A DNA stretch of 49,823 nucleotides, from contig JAKSCO010000260.1 of the NCBI GenBank assembly GCA_022360575.1, positions 1 to 49,823 of the forward strand, read 5' to 3'. Within the stretch, counting starts at the first letter, position 1. Every line of letters begins with the position of its first letter. Shown here piece after piece: positions 35,417-44,466 of the stretch. The position numbers were made by a program, and so were the translations under genes. This DNA comes from Bacteroidales bacterium (GTDB taxonomy: Bacteria > Bacteroidota > Bacteroidia > Bacteroidales > UBA12077). The notes under the pieces are model-generated. The model saw only the letters and a program-made list of their open reading frames with translations. It was not told the origin of the DNA and made no database searches.

Positions 35417-36508
35417 TTGAAAAGATTAATATATAAGCTTCTTCGATATTTAAATTACATCTTGATTTTGGGTTTGATATTATCCTACTTGTCGGTGTAT
35501 ATAAATCCTGAAAAAAACTGGTTGTTTGCATTTTTTGGTTTAGCATATCCTTTCTTATTAATAGCAAATATTGTTTTTATTGCTTTTTGGATAGTAAAGC
35601 GAAAACGTTTTTTTGTTGTCCCTTTATTATTTGTGTTGTTAGGATGGACTTATATTTCGTCGTGGGTTCAGATTTCGTTAAAGAAAGACACAAACGAAAA
35701 GCCCGAACAGTCTATTGTTAATATTCTGTCGTATAATGTGCGTTTGTTCGATATATACGATTGGAATAAAGACAAGAATACCTCAAAGAAAATATTTGAT
35801 TTTATCAATACCGAAAAGCCCAATGTAATCTGTTTTCAGGAGTTTAATACACGATCGAAAAAAGGAATTACCGAAGAAAGAATATCTAAATTATTAAAAG
35901 GAAAATATTATTCACATATAAACTATTCCGATTCGAAAACGAAAGCAGGCTACGGAATAGCTACCTACAGTACTTATCCAATAATAAAGCGACAAGTTAT
36001 TACTTTTCCAAACTCGTCAAGTTCGTGTGTGTGTACCGATATACGCTTTAATAACGATACCGTTCGTATATTCAATTGCCATTTGCAATCGATTAAATTT
36101 AAAGCCAACAATTATTCGTTTATAAGTAATAGTAAAATACTAGAAGAAGACGAGCGTATGCGCGAAATAAAAGATATTTCGTATCGCTTGCGCGATGCAT
36201 TTAAAAAAAGGGCAAAACAAGCCCAGATATTAGCCAGAGTTATCAAAAAATCGCCTTATAAAGTAATTGTTTGTGGCGATTTTAACGATGTGCCTTTTTC
36301 GTATACTTATCATACAATAAAAAAAGGATTAAATGATTCGTTTATCGAGGCGGGTGCTGGTTTTGGGAATACTTATCTCGGGAAATTTCCTTCGTTTCGT
36401 ATCGATTATATATTGCATAGCGACGATGTTGTGTGTTTCGACTACACAAAACATAAAGTAGAACTATCCGATCATTTTCCTATCTCTGCTAAATTTTATT
36501 TAGAATAA
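35417..36508 (+). CDS. Membrane-anchored endonuclease/exonuclease/phosphatase family protein
   Basis: 363 residues from a TTG start at 35417; no ATG start is near, and the first membrane span begins right after it. Three N-terminal spans cover about 8-90. The catalytic domain follows: ILSYNVRLFD with Asn, VICFQEFNT with metal Glu, FNCHLQSIKF, VCGDFNDVPFS with Asp/Asn, and a final LSDHFPISAKF with the Asp-His pair. This is the DNase I-like metal phosphoesterase fold; the substrate (nucleic acid, lipid or sugar phosphate) is unknown. It closes the mutL-rhomboid-rhomboid run. Confidence 0.92.
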   Translation: MKRLIYKLLRYLNYILILGLILSYLSVYINPEKNWLFAFFGLAYPFLLIANIVFIAFWIVKRKRFFVVPLLFVLLGWTYISSWVQISLKKDTNEKPEQSIVNILSYNVRLFDIYDWNKDKNTSKKIFDFINTEKPNVICFQEFNTRSKKGITEERISKLLKGKYYSHINYSDSKTKAGYGIATYSTYPIIKRQVITFPNSSSSCVCTDIRFNNDTVRIFNCHLQSIKFKANNYSFISNSKILEEDERMREIKDISYRLRDAFKKRAKQAQILARVIKKSPYKVIVCGDFNDVPFSYTYHTIKKGLNDSFIEAGAGFGNTYLGKFPSFRIDYILHSDDVVCFDYTKHKVELSDHFPISAKFYLE

Positions 36509-36517
36509 AACAAGTTG

Positions 36518-36877
36518 ATGTTGAGTATACATGTTGTGCCAAAAGAACATCAAGATAAGTTGTTAGATGATCAGAATGCCTTGTTGAGTTATCAGAATGA
36601 GTTAGTGTACGGTAAGAATGTCATGTTGCACGGTAATAATGTCAGGGGAACTGATCAGAATGAGTTGGTTCGTAATCAGAACGAGAAGGGTTGTTGTCAG
36701 AATGAGTTAGTGTACGGTAAGAATGTCATGTTGTGCGGTAATAATGTCAGGGGAGCTGGTCAGAATGAGTTGGGTCGTTATCAGAACGAGAAGGGTTGTT
36801 GTCAGAATGAGTTAGTGCACGGTAAGAATGTTATGTTGCGCGGTAATAATGTCAGGAGAGCTGGTCAGGATGAGTAG
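36518..36877 (+). CDS. Heptapeptide-repeat ORF of unknown function
   Basis: 119 residues from ATG 36518 (a TTG one codon earlier is possible). From residue 12 on the protein is 15.5 units of seven residues: YQNELVY, GKNVMLH, GNNVRGT, DQNELVR, NQNEKGC, CQNELVY and so on, with a core x-Q/K/N-N-E/V. The order repeats every five units (35 residues). There is no signal peptide, no membrane span and no recognised family. It starts 9 bp after the previous stop. It may be a real protein from a slippage-expanded gene, or just a repetitive DNA tract that happens to stay open. Four Cys occur as CC pairs or single. Confidence 0.45.
   Translation: MLSIHVVPKEHQDKLLDDQNALLSYQNELVYGKNVMLHGNNVRGTDQNELVRNQNEKGCCQNELVYGKNVMLCGNNVRGAGQNELGRYQNEKGCCQNELVHGKNVMLRGNNVRRAGQDE
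36550..36874 (+). repeat. Hierarchical tandem repeat, 21-bp units in a 105-bp period
   Basis: Small unit: TCAGAATGA-like or GGTAAGAATG-like motifs recur every 21 bp, for example at 36550, 36571 and 36592. Larger unit: TTAGTG(T/C)ACGGTAAGAATG recurs at about 36602, 36707 and 36812, a step of exactly 105 = 5 x 21 bp, about 2.6 copies. Copies within the 105-bp step are almost identical, so that duplication is recent; the 21-bp one is older. It is much more G-rich on the coding strand than its neighbours. Confidence 0.95.
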
Positions 36878-37071
36878 TCATGCTTTCAGAACATATAATA
36901 TCAGACCCAGAATGTTTATGTCTTCCGAAAATATTAATGCATTATTTATAGAAATCGACAATAAAAATTATATTTGTAGTGCTTGAATGGATAAAATATT
37001 AAAACTTTGGTTTATTATTTTCGTTAGGGATATTATAATGAAATTAGACTCATAGATTAAACTTAATTTTG

Positions 37072-37473
37072 ATGAGGAAAATACTTTTTCTGGTTTTTGC
37101 CAGCATATCAATATTGTTACTATCTAATATATCTTTTGCTCAAAAAGATGTGTTTCTGAAAGAATATAAATTTGAATTAAAAAAGGTAAGCGAAAACCAG
37201 TACGAAAACGAATACTTTTTAACACTAACGTTAAATAAAAACTCGATATATAAATTCACAATTTTAAATCATATTGGCGATTTTCCGGGAGATGCAGTTG
37301 TTGAGGTTTTAGAAAATGATAAAGTAGTTGCAACAAATGCTATGGGCGAAAAATATTTCGATAAATTTATGTTTAAATGTACTAAAACTGGATTTTATGA
37401 TATCTTGATTCATTATAAAGATAACAAAACAGGCTCGTCGCTGATAAAATTATTTCTGATGCAAAATACATAA
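37072..37473 (+). CDS. Secreted hypothetical protein
   Basis: 133 residues from ATG 37072. Signal peptide MRKILFLVFASISILLLSNI with cleavage near SFAQ. The mature region is beta-rich: YFLTLTLNKNSIYKFTILNH, GDFPGDAVVEVLENDKVVAT, and a FMFKCTKTGFYDILIHYKDN end. It has one Cys. The pattern looks like a small jelly-roll or immunoglobulin-like domain, but I do not recognise a family. The 194-bp stretch 36878-37071 before it contains no gene. It stands alone, with tRNA-Arg opposite downstream. Confidence 0.75.
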   Translation: MRKILFLVFASISILLLSNISFAQKDVFLKEYKFELKKVSENQYENEYFLTLTLNKNSIYKFTILNHIGDFPGDAVVEVLENDKVVATNAMGEKYFDKFMFKCTKTGFYDILIHYKDNKTGSSLIKLFLMQNT

Positions 37474-37476
37474 AAA

Positions 37477-37500
37477 AAGCTTGGCGTTTAAACCAAGCTT
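37477..37500 (-). terminator. Terminator of tRNA-Arg
   Basis: AAGCTTGG (37477-37484) pairs with CCAAGCTT (37493-37500). On the minus strand it lies just after the tRNA and is followed by TTTTT. Confidence 0.85.
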
Positions 37501-37501
37501 G

Positions 37502-37575
37502 TGACCCAAGGAGGACTCGAACCCCCAACCCTCAGAGCCGAAATCTGATATTCTATCCAATTGAACTATTGGGCC
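37502..37575 (-). tRNA. tRNA-Arg, anticodon TCG
   Basis: 74 nt. Acceptor GGCCCAA pairs with TTGGGTC (one G-T). The anticodon stem TCAGA/TCTGA holds loop TTTCGGC, giving TCG, which reads CGN arginine codons. T arm GGTTCGAGTCC is standard. CCA is not encoded. Confidence 0.96.
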
Positions 37576-37701
37576 TGATGCGACAGCAAAATTATAAAAA
37601 ATATTCACTTCTGTAGGTCTTTTTTAAAAAACTTCGAAATCTATTCTCAGAAAAAGTTATAAAATAAACTCTTTGTACCTCAAAACTAATATCAAAATCG
37701 A

Positions 37702-37734
37702 TTGATATTTATTCGTAAACTTTTCATAATTTCG
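37702..37734 (+). promoter_or_regulatory. Candidate promoter of leuS
   Basis: TTG (37702-37704), 22 nt, then TAATTTCG (37727-37734), which differs from TAnnTTTG in one base. The leuS ATG is 44 nt downstream. Confidence 0.35.
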
Positions 37735-37777
37735 CAATCTGAAAACAGAATCATTCAATATTTATAGAGTAATAATT

Positions 37778-40561
37778 ATGGACTATAACTTTAAAGAAAT
37801 AGAAAATAAATGGCAAAAATTGTGGGAAGAAAATAAAACCTACAAAGTTGATATCGATAAAACAAAACCTAAATATTATGTTTTAGATATGTTTCCATAT
37901 CCTTCAGGAGCAGGGCTACACGTAGGACATCCACTAGGGTATATAGCTTCTGATATTTACTCTCGATACAAACGACTAAAAGGATTCAATGTTTTACATC
38001 CTATGGGATACGATGCTTTTGGATTGCCTGCCGAGCAGTATGCAATACAAACCGGACAGCATCCAGCAATAACAACCGAAAAAAATATAAAACGATATAA
38101 AGAGCAACTTTTGAAAATAGGATTTTCGTACGATTGGGAGCGAGAGTTTAGAACTTGCGATACAGATTATTATAAATGGACTCAGATGGTTTTTATCGAG
38201 CTGTTTGAGCATTGGTATAATAACACAACAAAGAAAGCCGAGCCTATTTCTGATCTTGTTAAATTGTTCGAAAACGAAGGAAATGCAAATGTAAATGCTG
38301 CTACCGACCAAGACGAGACATTTACAGCCGAACAATGGAATGCAAAAACACATAAACAACAGCAAGAGATATTGCTAAATTATCGTTTGGCATATTTGGC
38401 TGATACTATGGTAAACTGGTGTCCCGAGCTAGGAACTGTGTTGGCAAACGATGAAGTAAAAGAAGGTTTGTCGGTACGTGGAGGTCATCCAGTTGTACAA
38501 AAAGAAATGCGACAGTGGTCGTTGCGAATTTCTGCTTATGCCGAAAGATTATTGAATGATTTAGATAAATTAGAATGGACCGACTCGTTAAAAGAAATTC
38601 AACGCAATTGGATTGGTCGTTCCGAAGGTGCCGAGATGAAATTTAAAGTGAAAGGACATGATTTGGAAATGGAAATTTTCACTACTCGTCCCGACACTTC
38701 GTGGGGAGTAACATTTATGGTTCTTGCCCCCGAAAGCGAATTGGTTGATCAACTTACAACCGAAGAATATAAGAAAGATGTAGATGCTTATATTGCTACA
38801 ACAAAAAAACGCTCGGAAAGAGAACGTTTGGCTGATGTTAAATCGGTAAGTGGACAATTTACAGGAGCTTATGCTATTAATCCTTTAACAAATGCCGAAA
38901 TACCAGTTTATATTAGCGATTATGTATTAATGGGATATGGTACAGGAGCCATAATGGCTGTTCCGGCTCATGATAGTCGCGATTTTAAATTTGCCCGACA
39001 TTTTAACTTGCCTATAACACAAGTTGTAGCAAAACAAGGCGAAGAAATAATAAGTCCTGAAAATTGGGAAGATTCTTACGATTCGAAAGAAGGAAAGATG
39101 ATTAACTCAGGATTTATTGATGGATTAGAAGTTAAAGATGCAATAAAAAAGACAATAGAATATATTGAAGAAAACGAAATAGGTAATCGCAAAATCAATT
39201 ACAGATTGCGCGATGCTATTTTTAGTCGTCAGCGTTATTGGGGCGAGCCATTCCCAATATATTTTAAAGACGGAATGCCTTATCCTTTAGATCGCGAAAA
39301 ACTTCCGTTAGAGTTGCCCGAGGTAGATGCTTATTTGCCAACCGAAGATGGAGAACCTCCTTTAGGACGAGCAAAAAATTGGAAAACCGACGAAGGTCAT
39401 TCTTTCGAGTTGAGTACCATGCCTGGATTTGCTGGTTCGTCGGCATATTATTTACGATACATGGATCCTCGAAATACTGAAGCTCTTGTTTCTGACGAAG
39501 CAAATCAGTATTGGCAAGATGTTGATTTGTATATTGGAGGTACCGAACATGCAACAGGACACCTGATATACTCGCGATTTTGGAATAAGTTTTTATACGA
39601 TATCAATTGGGTTTGTAAAGACGAGCCTTTTAAGAAATTGATTAATCAGGGAATGATTCAAGGACGATCAAATTTTGTATATCGTATAAAAGGAGAAAAT
39701 AAATATGTATCATATAATCTAAGAAAAGACTATGATGTAACAGCTATCCATGTTGATGTAAATATTGTACATAACGATGTTTTAGATATTGAAGCTTTCC
39801 GAAAATGGAGTCCTGATTATAAAGATGCAGAATTTATTCTCGAAGACGGACAATATGTATGTGGACATGCTGTAGAGAAAATGTCTAAATCGATGTATAA
39901 TGTTGTAAATCCAGATGATGTTATCGAAAAATATGGAGCTGATACTTTACGAATGTACGAAATGTTTTTAGGTCCACTAGAAATGTCGAAGCCTTGGGAT
40001 ACAAACGGGATTGATGGAGTACATAAATTTTTGCGTAAGTTCTGGAGGTTATTTGTAAATAAAGAAAACAAAATAGACTTATCGGTTGTTGAACCTACAG
40101 CAGATGAATTTAAAATCTTGCATAAAACAATAAAAAAGATACAAGAGGATATTGAGCGATTTTCGTTTAATACATCGGTTAGTGCTTTTATGATTTGTGT
40201 AAACGAATTGACAGATATAAAATGTAATAAAAAAGATATTTTAGAATCATTATTAATTTTATTATCTCCATTTGCTCCTCATATAACCGAAGAGTTGTGG
40301 CAGATGATGGGACACGAAGAAAGCATTTTACAAGCACAGTTTCCTGTATACGAAGAAAAATATCTTGTCGAGAGCTCAATTGATTATCCAGTATCTTTTA
40401 ATGGTAAAATGCGATTTAAAGTTCAGCTTCCGGTTGATATAACAGCTAAAGAAGCCGAAGAATTTGTTTTATCGCACGAGCAGGCTCAGAAATGGTTAGA
40501 AGGAAAAACACCTCGCAAAATTATTTTTGTTCCTAAAAAGATTATTAATATTGTAATATAA
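37778..40561 (+). CDS. leuS: Leucyl-tRNA synthetase
   Basis: 927 residues. HIGH motif HVGH at 48-51 in [13 protein letters not shown]. The editing domain (about 215-420) has [17 protein letters not shown] and [22 protein letters not shown] is exact at 701-705. Bacteroidota-style insertions are visible near 160-200 and 635-695. It charges tRNA-Leu and hydrolyses mischarged products. It leads a possible unit with YitT (11 bp after) and the M23 peptidase. Confidence 0.98.
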   Translation: MDYNFKEIENKWQKLWEENKTYKVDIDKTKPKYYVLDMFPYPSGAGLHVGHPLGYIASDIYSRYKRLKGFNVLHPMGYDAFGLPAEQYAIQTGQHPAITTEKNIKRYKEQLLKIGFSYDWEREFRTCDTDYYKWTQMVFIELFEHWYNNTTKKAEPISDLVKLFENEGNANVNAATDQDETFTAEQWNAKTHKQQQEILLNYRLAYLADTMVNWCPELGTVLANDEVKEGLSVRGGHPVVQKEMRQWSLRISAYAERLLNDLDKLEWTDSLKEIQRNWIGRSEGAEMKFKVKGHDLEMEIFTTRPDTSWGVTFMVLAPESELVDQLTTEEYKKDVDAYIATTKKRSERERLADVKSVSGQFTGAYAINPLTNAEIPVYISDYVLMGYGTGAIMAVPAHDSRDFKFARHFNLPITQVVAKQGEEIISPENWEDSYDSKEGKMINSGFIDGLEVKDAIKKTIEYIEENEIGNRKINYRLRDAIFSRQRYWGEPFPIYFKDGMPYPLDREKLPLELPEVDAYLPTEDGEPPLGRAKNWKTDEGHSFELSTMPGFAGSSAYYLRYMDPRNTEALVSDEANQYWQDVDLYIGGTEHATGHLIYSRFWNKFLYDINWVCKDEPFKKLINQGMIQGRSNFVYRIKGENKYVSYNLRKDYDVTAIHVDVNIVHNDVLDIEAFRKWSPDYKDAEFILEDGQYVCGHAVEKMSKSMYNVVNPDDVIEKYGADTLRMYEMFLGPLEMSKPWDTNGIDGVHKFLRKFWRLFVNKENKIDLSVVEPTADEFKILHKTIKKIQEDIERFSFNTSVSAFMICVNELTDIKCNKKDILESLLILLSPFAPHITEELWQMMGHEESILQAQFPVYEEKYLVESSIDYPVSFNGKMRFKVQLPVDITAKEAEEFVLSHEQAQKWLEGKTPRKIIFVPKKIINIVI

Positions 40562-40572
40562 CAAATTACATA

Positions 40573-41427
40573 ATGAATAAAATTTTTAAAGAAATAAAGG
40601 CCTATGTGATAATAACGATAGGCCTTTTGATTAATGCATTAGGTTGGACCGCTTTTTTAATCCCTGCCGAAATTACAGGAGGAGGAGTAACGGGTGTTGC
40701 TACCCTTATTTTCTTTGGTACCGAAATTCCTGTATGGGTTTCTTTTTTAATCTTAAATGGAATTTTGGTTGTTATCGGAACTAAGATATTAGGTCTGGGT
40801 TTTGGTCTACGAACAATTTTTGGGACTTTAGTTCTTACATTGTTCTTTTCTATTTTTCAGGGAATAATAACCGAGCCTATTGTTAATGAAAATTTTATGT
40901 CGGCAGTTGTTGGAGGTATATTAGGTGGTGCTGGTATCGGAATTGTTTTTAGCCAAGGCGGAAGCACAGGAGGTACCGATATTATTGCAATGATAATTAA
41001 TAAATATCGAAATATAAGTCCTGGTAAAATAATATTATATATCGATATCCTTATAATAGCTTCGTCGTATCTTATTTTTGGTTCGATCGAAAAAATTGTT
41101 TACGGTTACGTAACGATGGGAGTTACTGCTTATGCTATTGATTTGTTATTAACGGGAGCTAAACGAACAGTTCAGCTGTTTATCTTTTCGCCTAAATACG
41201 ACGAAATAGCCGAAGTGATTGATCGAGATTTTCATAGAGGAGTTACTTTGATTGATGGCACTGGGTGGTATTCTAAAAAGAAATCAAAAATATTGATGGT
41301 GCTTGTAAAAAAACAAGAATCGAACAATTTATTAAGAACAATAAAAGGAATCGATTCCGAAGCATTTGTTTCAGTTAATAGTGTGATGGGGGTTTATGGT
41401 AGAGGTTTTGACCGAATAAAAGCTTAA
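40573..41427 (+). CDS. YitT family membrane protein
   Basis: 284 residues. Five to six hydrophobic spans (DUF161 type) cover about 10-190, including GLLINALGWTAFLIPAEITG and FSQGGSTGGTDIIAMIINK. A soluble DUF2179 domain covers the end (about 200-284, YDEIAEVIDRDFHRGVTLID). The family is widespread and its transport or signalling role is not established. It lies between leuS and an M23 peptidase, with very short gaps on both sides (11 and 3 bp). Confidence 0.93.
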   Translation: MNKIFKEIKAYVIITIGLLINALGWTAFLIPAEITGGGVTGVATLIFFGTEIPVWVSFLILNGILVVIGTKILGLGFGLRTIFGTLVLTLFFSIFQGIITEPIVNENFMSAVVGGILGGAGIGIVFSQGGSTGGTDIIAMIINKYRNISPGKIILYIDILIIASSYLIFGSIEKIVYGYVTMGVTAYAIDLLLTGAKRTVQLFIFSPKYDEIAEVIDRDFHRGVTLIDGTGWYSKKKSKILMVLVKKQESNNLLRTIKGIDSEAFVSVNSVMGVYGRGFDRIKA

Positions 41428-41430
41428 ATT

Positions 41431-42678
41431 ATGAGAAAAAATAAAATAATAGCATTGTGTATAGTTCTTTTATCTGTATTAGCAATTGGAGTTGTTGTTT
41501 GGGTTCAGCAACCCGAAGAAATAAAAATATATGTTGAAGAAATAGCCGATGATATTATATATAAAGATATCAAGAAAGAATATGGAATTGTTGTAGACTC
41601 GTTCGATATACAAGAAAAACGAATAAGACGAAATTACAATTTGGCTCGATTATTATCAGAAACAGGATTAAAGCGAAGTATTGTAAATAAAGCAACAATT
41701 GCTTCCGAAGATGTTTTTGATATTCGACATATTAAAGCTGGCAACTATTATAATTTATATTATACAAAAGATTCGGCTCGGGTTTTAAAATATTTTGTTT
41801 ACAAACATTCAATGACAGAGTATTTGAAAATTACATTAGGCGAACACCCAGTGTGCGAAATAGGCGAAAAAGAAGTTACATCTAAACGAACACAAAGTTC
41901 CGGAATAATATCTTCTTCTTTATGGAACACAATGGTCGAAAACAATATAAACCCTATAATGTCGATAAGACTTTCTGAGATTTATGCTTGGACTGTCGAT
42001 TTTTTTGGTTTGGATAAAGGCGATAAGTTTAAGGTAATATACGATCTTGAGTATGTTGATAGTGTTCCTATTGGGATAGGCGAAATCCATGCTGTTAGTT
42101 TTACCCATAAAGGACAAGAGTTGTATGCTTTCGAGTTTGAACAGAATGGGACAAAAAGCTTTTTCGATGATAAAGGCAAGAGTTTACGTCGGCAATTTTT
42201 AAAAGCACCATTAAGGTTTTCTAGAATAAGTTCGAAATTTTCCAGAAGCAGAATGCATCCTATATTAAAAATAAGACGTCCTCACAGCGGAGTTGATTAT
42301 GCTGCTCCTCGCGGAACACCAATTCATGCTATTGGCGATGGGGTAGTTCTAAAAAAGGGATATACTAAGGGTGCTGGGTATTATATTAAAATAAAACATA
42401 ATAGTGTGTATACTTCGGGATATAATCACCTATCGCGATATCCTAAAGGAATAAAAGTTGGTCAAAGAGTAAATCAAGGTCAGGTAATAGGCTATGTTGG
42501 CAGTACAGGATATGCTACAGGTCCACACCTCGATTTTAGAGTATGGAAAAATGGACATGCTATTGATCCTTTAAAAATAAAAGCTCCTCCGGTAGAGCCT
42601 ATCCTGCAAAAAAACTATTCAGACTTTGCATCAATAAAAGAAAAATATCTCGAAGAGCTCAGAAAAATAAAAACATAA
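41431..42678 (+). CDS. M23 family metallopeptidase-like protein
   Basis: 415 residues. One N-terminal signal or anchor span (about 6-27). An N-terminal helical and beta domain (30-250) precedes the M23/LytM domain with RRPHSGVDYAAPRGTP (His285 and Asp289) and YNHLSRYPKG. At the second metal motif it has HLDFRVW (His366, Asp368) where most lysostaphin-type enzymes have HxH. So zinc binding may be altered, or this variant may be normal for this subfamily; HLD and HLC forms occur in Bacteroidota as I recall. Likely acts on peptidoglycan crosslinks in the periplasm. Confidence 0.93.
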   Translation: MRKNKIIALCIVLLSVLAIGVVVWVQQPEEIKIYVEEIADDIIYKDIKKEYGIVVDSFDIQEKRIRRNYNLARLLSETGLKRSIVNKATIASEDVFDIRHIKAGNYYNLYYTKDSARVLKYFVYKHSMTEYLKITLGEHPVCEIGEKEVTSKRTQSSGIISSSLWNTMVENNINPIMSIRLSEIYAWTVDFFGLDKGDKFKVIYDLEYVDSVPIGIGEIHAVSFTHKGQELYAFEFEQNGTKSFFDDKGKSLRRQFLKAPLRFSRISSKFSRSRMHPILKIRRPHSGVDYAAPRGTPIHAIGDGVVLKKGYTKGAGYYIKIKHNSVYTSGYNHLSRYPKGIKVGQRVNQGQVIGYVGSTGYATGPHLDFRVWKNGHAIDPLKIKAPPVEPILQKNYSDFASIKEKYLEELRKIKT

Positions 42679-42738
42679 AGAGTTGATTATATGTTATATA
42701 AATAAGAATAAATTAAATAATAATCAAAACATAAACAG

Positions 42739-43425
42739 ATGAGATTAACATTATTATTCTTTGTATTATTTATAACAATAGTTTCTTGTAGTCCAGAGTA
42801 TATCCCTAATATGGTAAATACACCTTTGTTTACCGAAAAAGGAGAGTTTCAGGCTACTGTTGCAAGCGGAAGTAGCAATTTAGATGTACAAACAGCATTT
42901 GCAGTTACCGATCATATGGGAGTTATGGTAAATGGGAGTTATGGAAGTGAAAAAACAAACGACTCTGATGATTTTCATAAACATATATTTTTAGAGGGAG
43001 GCTTAGGTTATTATGATAAAATAGGAAACAGAGGGCGTTATGAGGTTTATGGAGGATATGGTTTCGGAAAAGTCGAAGGTTTTTTCGAGAATACTCTTGA
43101 TATATCTCAGAAGACTGATGCTAAATACAATCGATTTTTTATTCAGCCCGACATAGGTTTTGTTTCGAAAGTATTAGACGGGAACTTTGCTTCCAGACTT
43201 GTATTGGTGCAGCTTACTCCTCAAGGAGAGGGTTATTCGTCGGCTAAGTATAATTTCTTTTTAGAACCAGTGTTAACAAGCAGAATAGGATTTCCGTATG
43301 CTAAGTTTGTAATGCAAGTAGGGCTTTCACTTCCTATTGGAAGCCAAACGTTAAATTTCAATTACCAATCGTTTATTTTTAATTTAGGATTAAATATTAA
43401 CCTAGGACGAAAGCCTTTTGATTAA
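42739..43425 (+). CDS. Outer-membrane-like beta-barrel lipoprotein, unknown
   Basis: 228 residues. Lipoprotein signal ending TIVSC (Cys17). The rest is a strong alternating beta pattern with aromatic residues (GGLGYYDKIG, YEVYGGYGFGKVEGFF, FNLGLNINLGRKPFD at the end), as in small Bacteroidota outer-membrane barrels. No family is recognised. It lies 60 bp after the M23 gene and its end overlaps purN tail to tail by 4 bp. Confidence 0.75.
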   Translation: MRLTLLFFVLFITIVSCSPEYIPNMVNTPLFTEKGEFQATVASGSSNLDVQTAFAVTDHMGVMVNGSYGSEKTNDSDDFHKHIFLEGGLGYYDKIGNRGRYEVYGGYGFGKVEGFFENTLDISQKTDAKYNRFFIQPDIGFVSKVLDGNFASRLVLVQLTPQGEGYSSAKYNFFLEPVLTSRIGFPYAKFVMQVGLSLPIGSQTLNFNYQSFIFNLGLNINLGRKPFD

Positions 43426-43991
43426 GATTTTAAAACAACTTTTTCTATAATTTCCGGAAAGTGTGTGTATTCTAATTCATGCACTTTCTTTGCGATATCA
43501 TCAGCGGTATCTTCACGAACAACTTTACATCGAGCCTGAAATATAATATCCCCTTTATCGTATTCCTTATTTACATAATGAATCGTTATTCCGGTTTCTT
43601 TTTCTTTATTATCAACAACAGCTTGATGTACATGCATTCCATACATTCCCTTGCCTCCATATTTAGGCAATAAAGCGGGATGGATATTTATAATTTTATT
43701 AGGGAATAAATCAATAATGTTTTCAGGAATTAGCCATAAAAATCCGGCTAATACAATAAAATCAATCTCGTTTTCTTTTAATAAATCTATAATATTTGAG
43801 CTATTGTAGAAATCTGTTCGAGAAAAAATATAGTGTTTTATGTTGTGATTTATTGCACGTTGAATAACATATGCATTTTTATTGTTCGAAAAAATAGCAA
43901 CAACCTCAATATTTTTATTTATTTTATATGTTGCAATAATATTTTCTGCATTTGTTCCAGATCCAGAAGCAAAAATAGCTATCTTCTTCAT
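43422..43991 (-). CDS. purN: Phosphoribosylglycinamide formyltransferase
   Basis: 189 residues from the ATG at 43991. A longer open frame begins at 44030, but MKKIAIFASGSGTNAENII is the usual N terminus. Catalytic Asn-His-Asp elements are in INIHPALLPKYGGKGMYGMH and KEYDKGDII. The enzyme transfers a formyl group from 10-formyl-THF to GAR in purine synthesis. It has no purine gene neighbours here. It is divergent from acpP. Confidence 0.96.
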   Translation of the reverse strand: MKKIAIFASGSGTNAENIIATYKINKNIEVVAIFSNNKNAYVIQRAINHNIKHYIFSRTDFYNSSNIIDLLKENEIDFIVLAGFLWLIPENIIDLFPNKIINIHPALLPKYGGKGMYGMHVHQAVVDNKEKETGITIHYVNKEYDKGDIIFQARCKVVREDTADDIAKKVHELEYTHFPEIIEKVVLKS

Positions 43992-44114
43992 AAATATGTA
44001 TTTAAGCAATGATAAACGATTGTAATTCAATGATGATAATTGAAAATAAAATGCAAAAATCGCTTTAAAAAATCAAAAAAAGCTATTTTTGTATCAAAAA
44101 ATAAAGAAATATTT

Positions 44115-44145
44115 TTGATTTATCACAGTTAATTATATTTCTTTG
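44115..44145 (+). promoter_or_regulatory. Candidate promoter of acpP
   Basis: TTG (44115-44117) is followed by TATATTTCTTTG (44134-44145), which can be read as an imperfect TAnnTTTG in two registers. acpP begins 44 nt downstream. The region is otherwise gene-free. Confidence 0.4.
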
Positions 44146-44189
44146 CACTGTTAAAAAATAAACTTAATTATTAATTAAAATTTAAAGTT

Positions 44190-44426
44190 ATGTCTGATAC
44201 TGCATCAAGAGTAAAAGCAATTATCGTTGATAAGTTAGGAGTTGACGAAAACGAAGTTACACCAGAAGCAAGTTTTACAAACGACTTAGGTGCTGATTCT
44301 CTTGACACTGTGGAATTAATTATGGAATTCGAGAAAGAATTTAACATTTCTATTCCAGATGATCAAGCTGAAAATATTGGTACTGTTGGTGATGCTGTTA
44401 ATTATATTGAAGAGCACGCTAAGTAA
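44190..44426 (+). CDS. acpP: Acyl carrier protein
   Basis: 78 residues, acidic, standard length. [17 protein letters not shown] holds Ser37, where the phosphopantetheine arm is attached. It carries growing fatty acids. First gene of acpP-fabF-rnc, the conserved order of many Bacteria. Confidence 0.99.
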   Translation: MSDTASRVKAIIVDKLGVDENEVTPEASFTNDLGADSLDTVELIMEFEKEFNISIPDDQAENIGTVGDAVNYIEEHAK

Positions 44427-44466
44427 TTTTTAATATCTTAAAATCTTGTTTTAAATTTAAAGTATT

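Noticed and set aside
36550..36874. CRISPR array
   Set aside because: The repeats are contiguous, with no unique spacers between conserved copies, and no cas genes are near.
43992..44030. Extended purN N terminus
   Set aside because: The extra residues have no counterpart in PurN, and the ATG at 43991 gives the usual MKKIAIFASGSG start.
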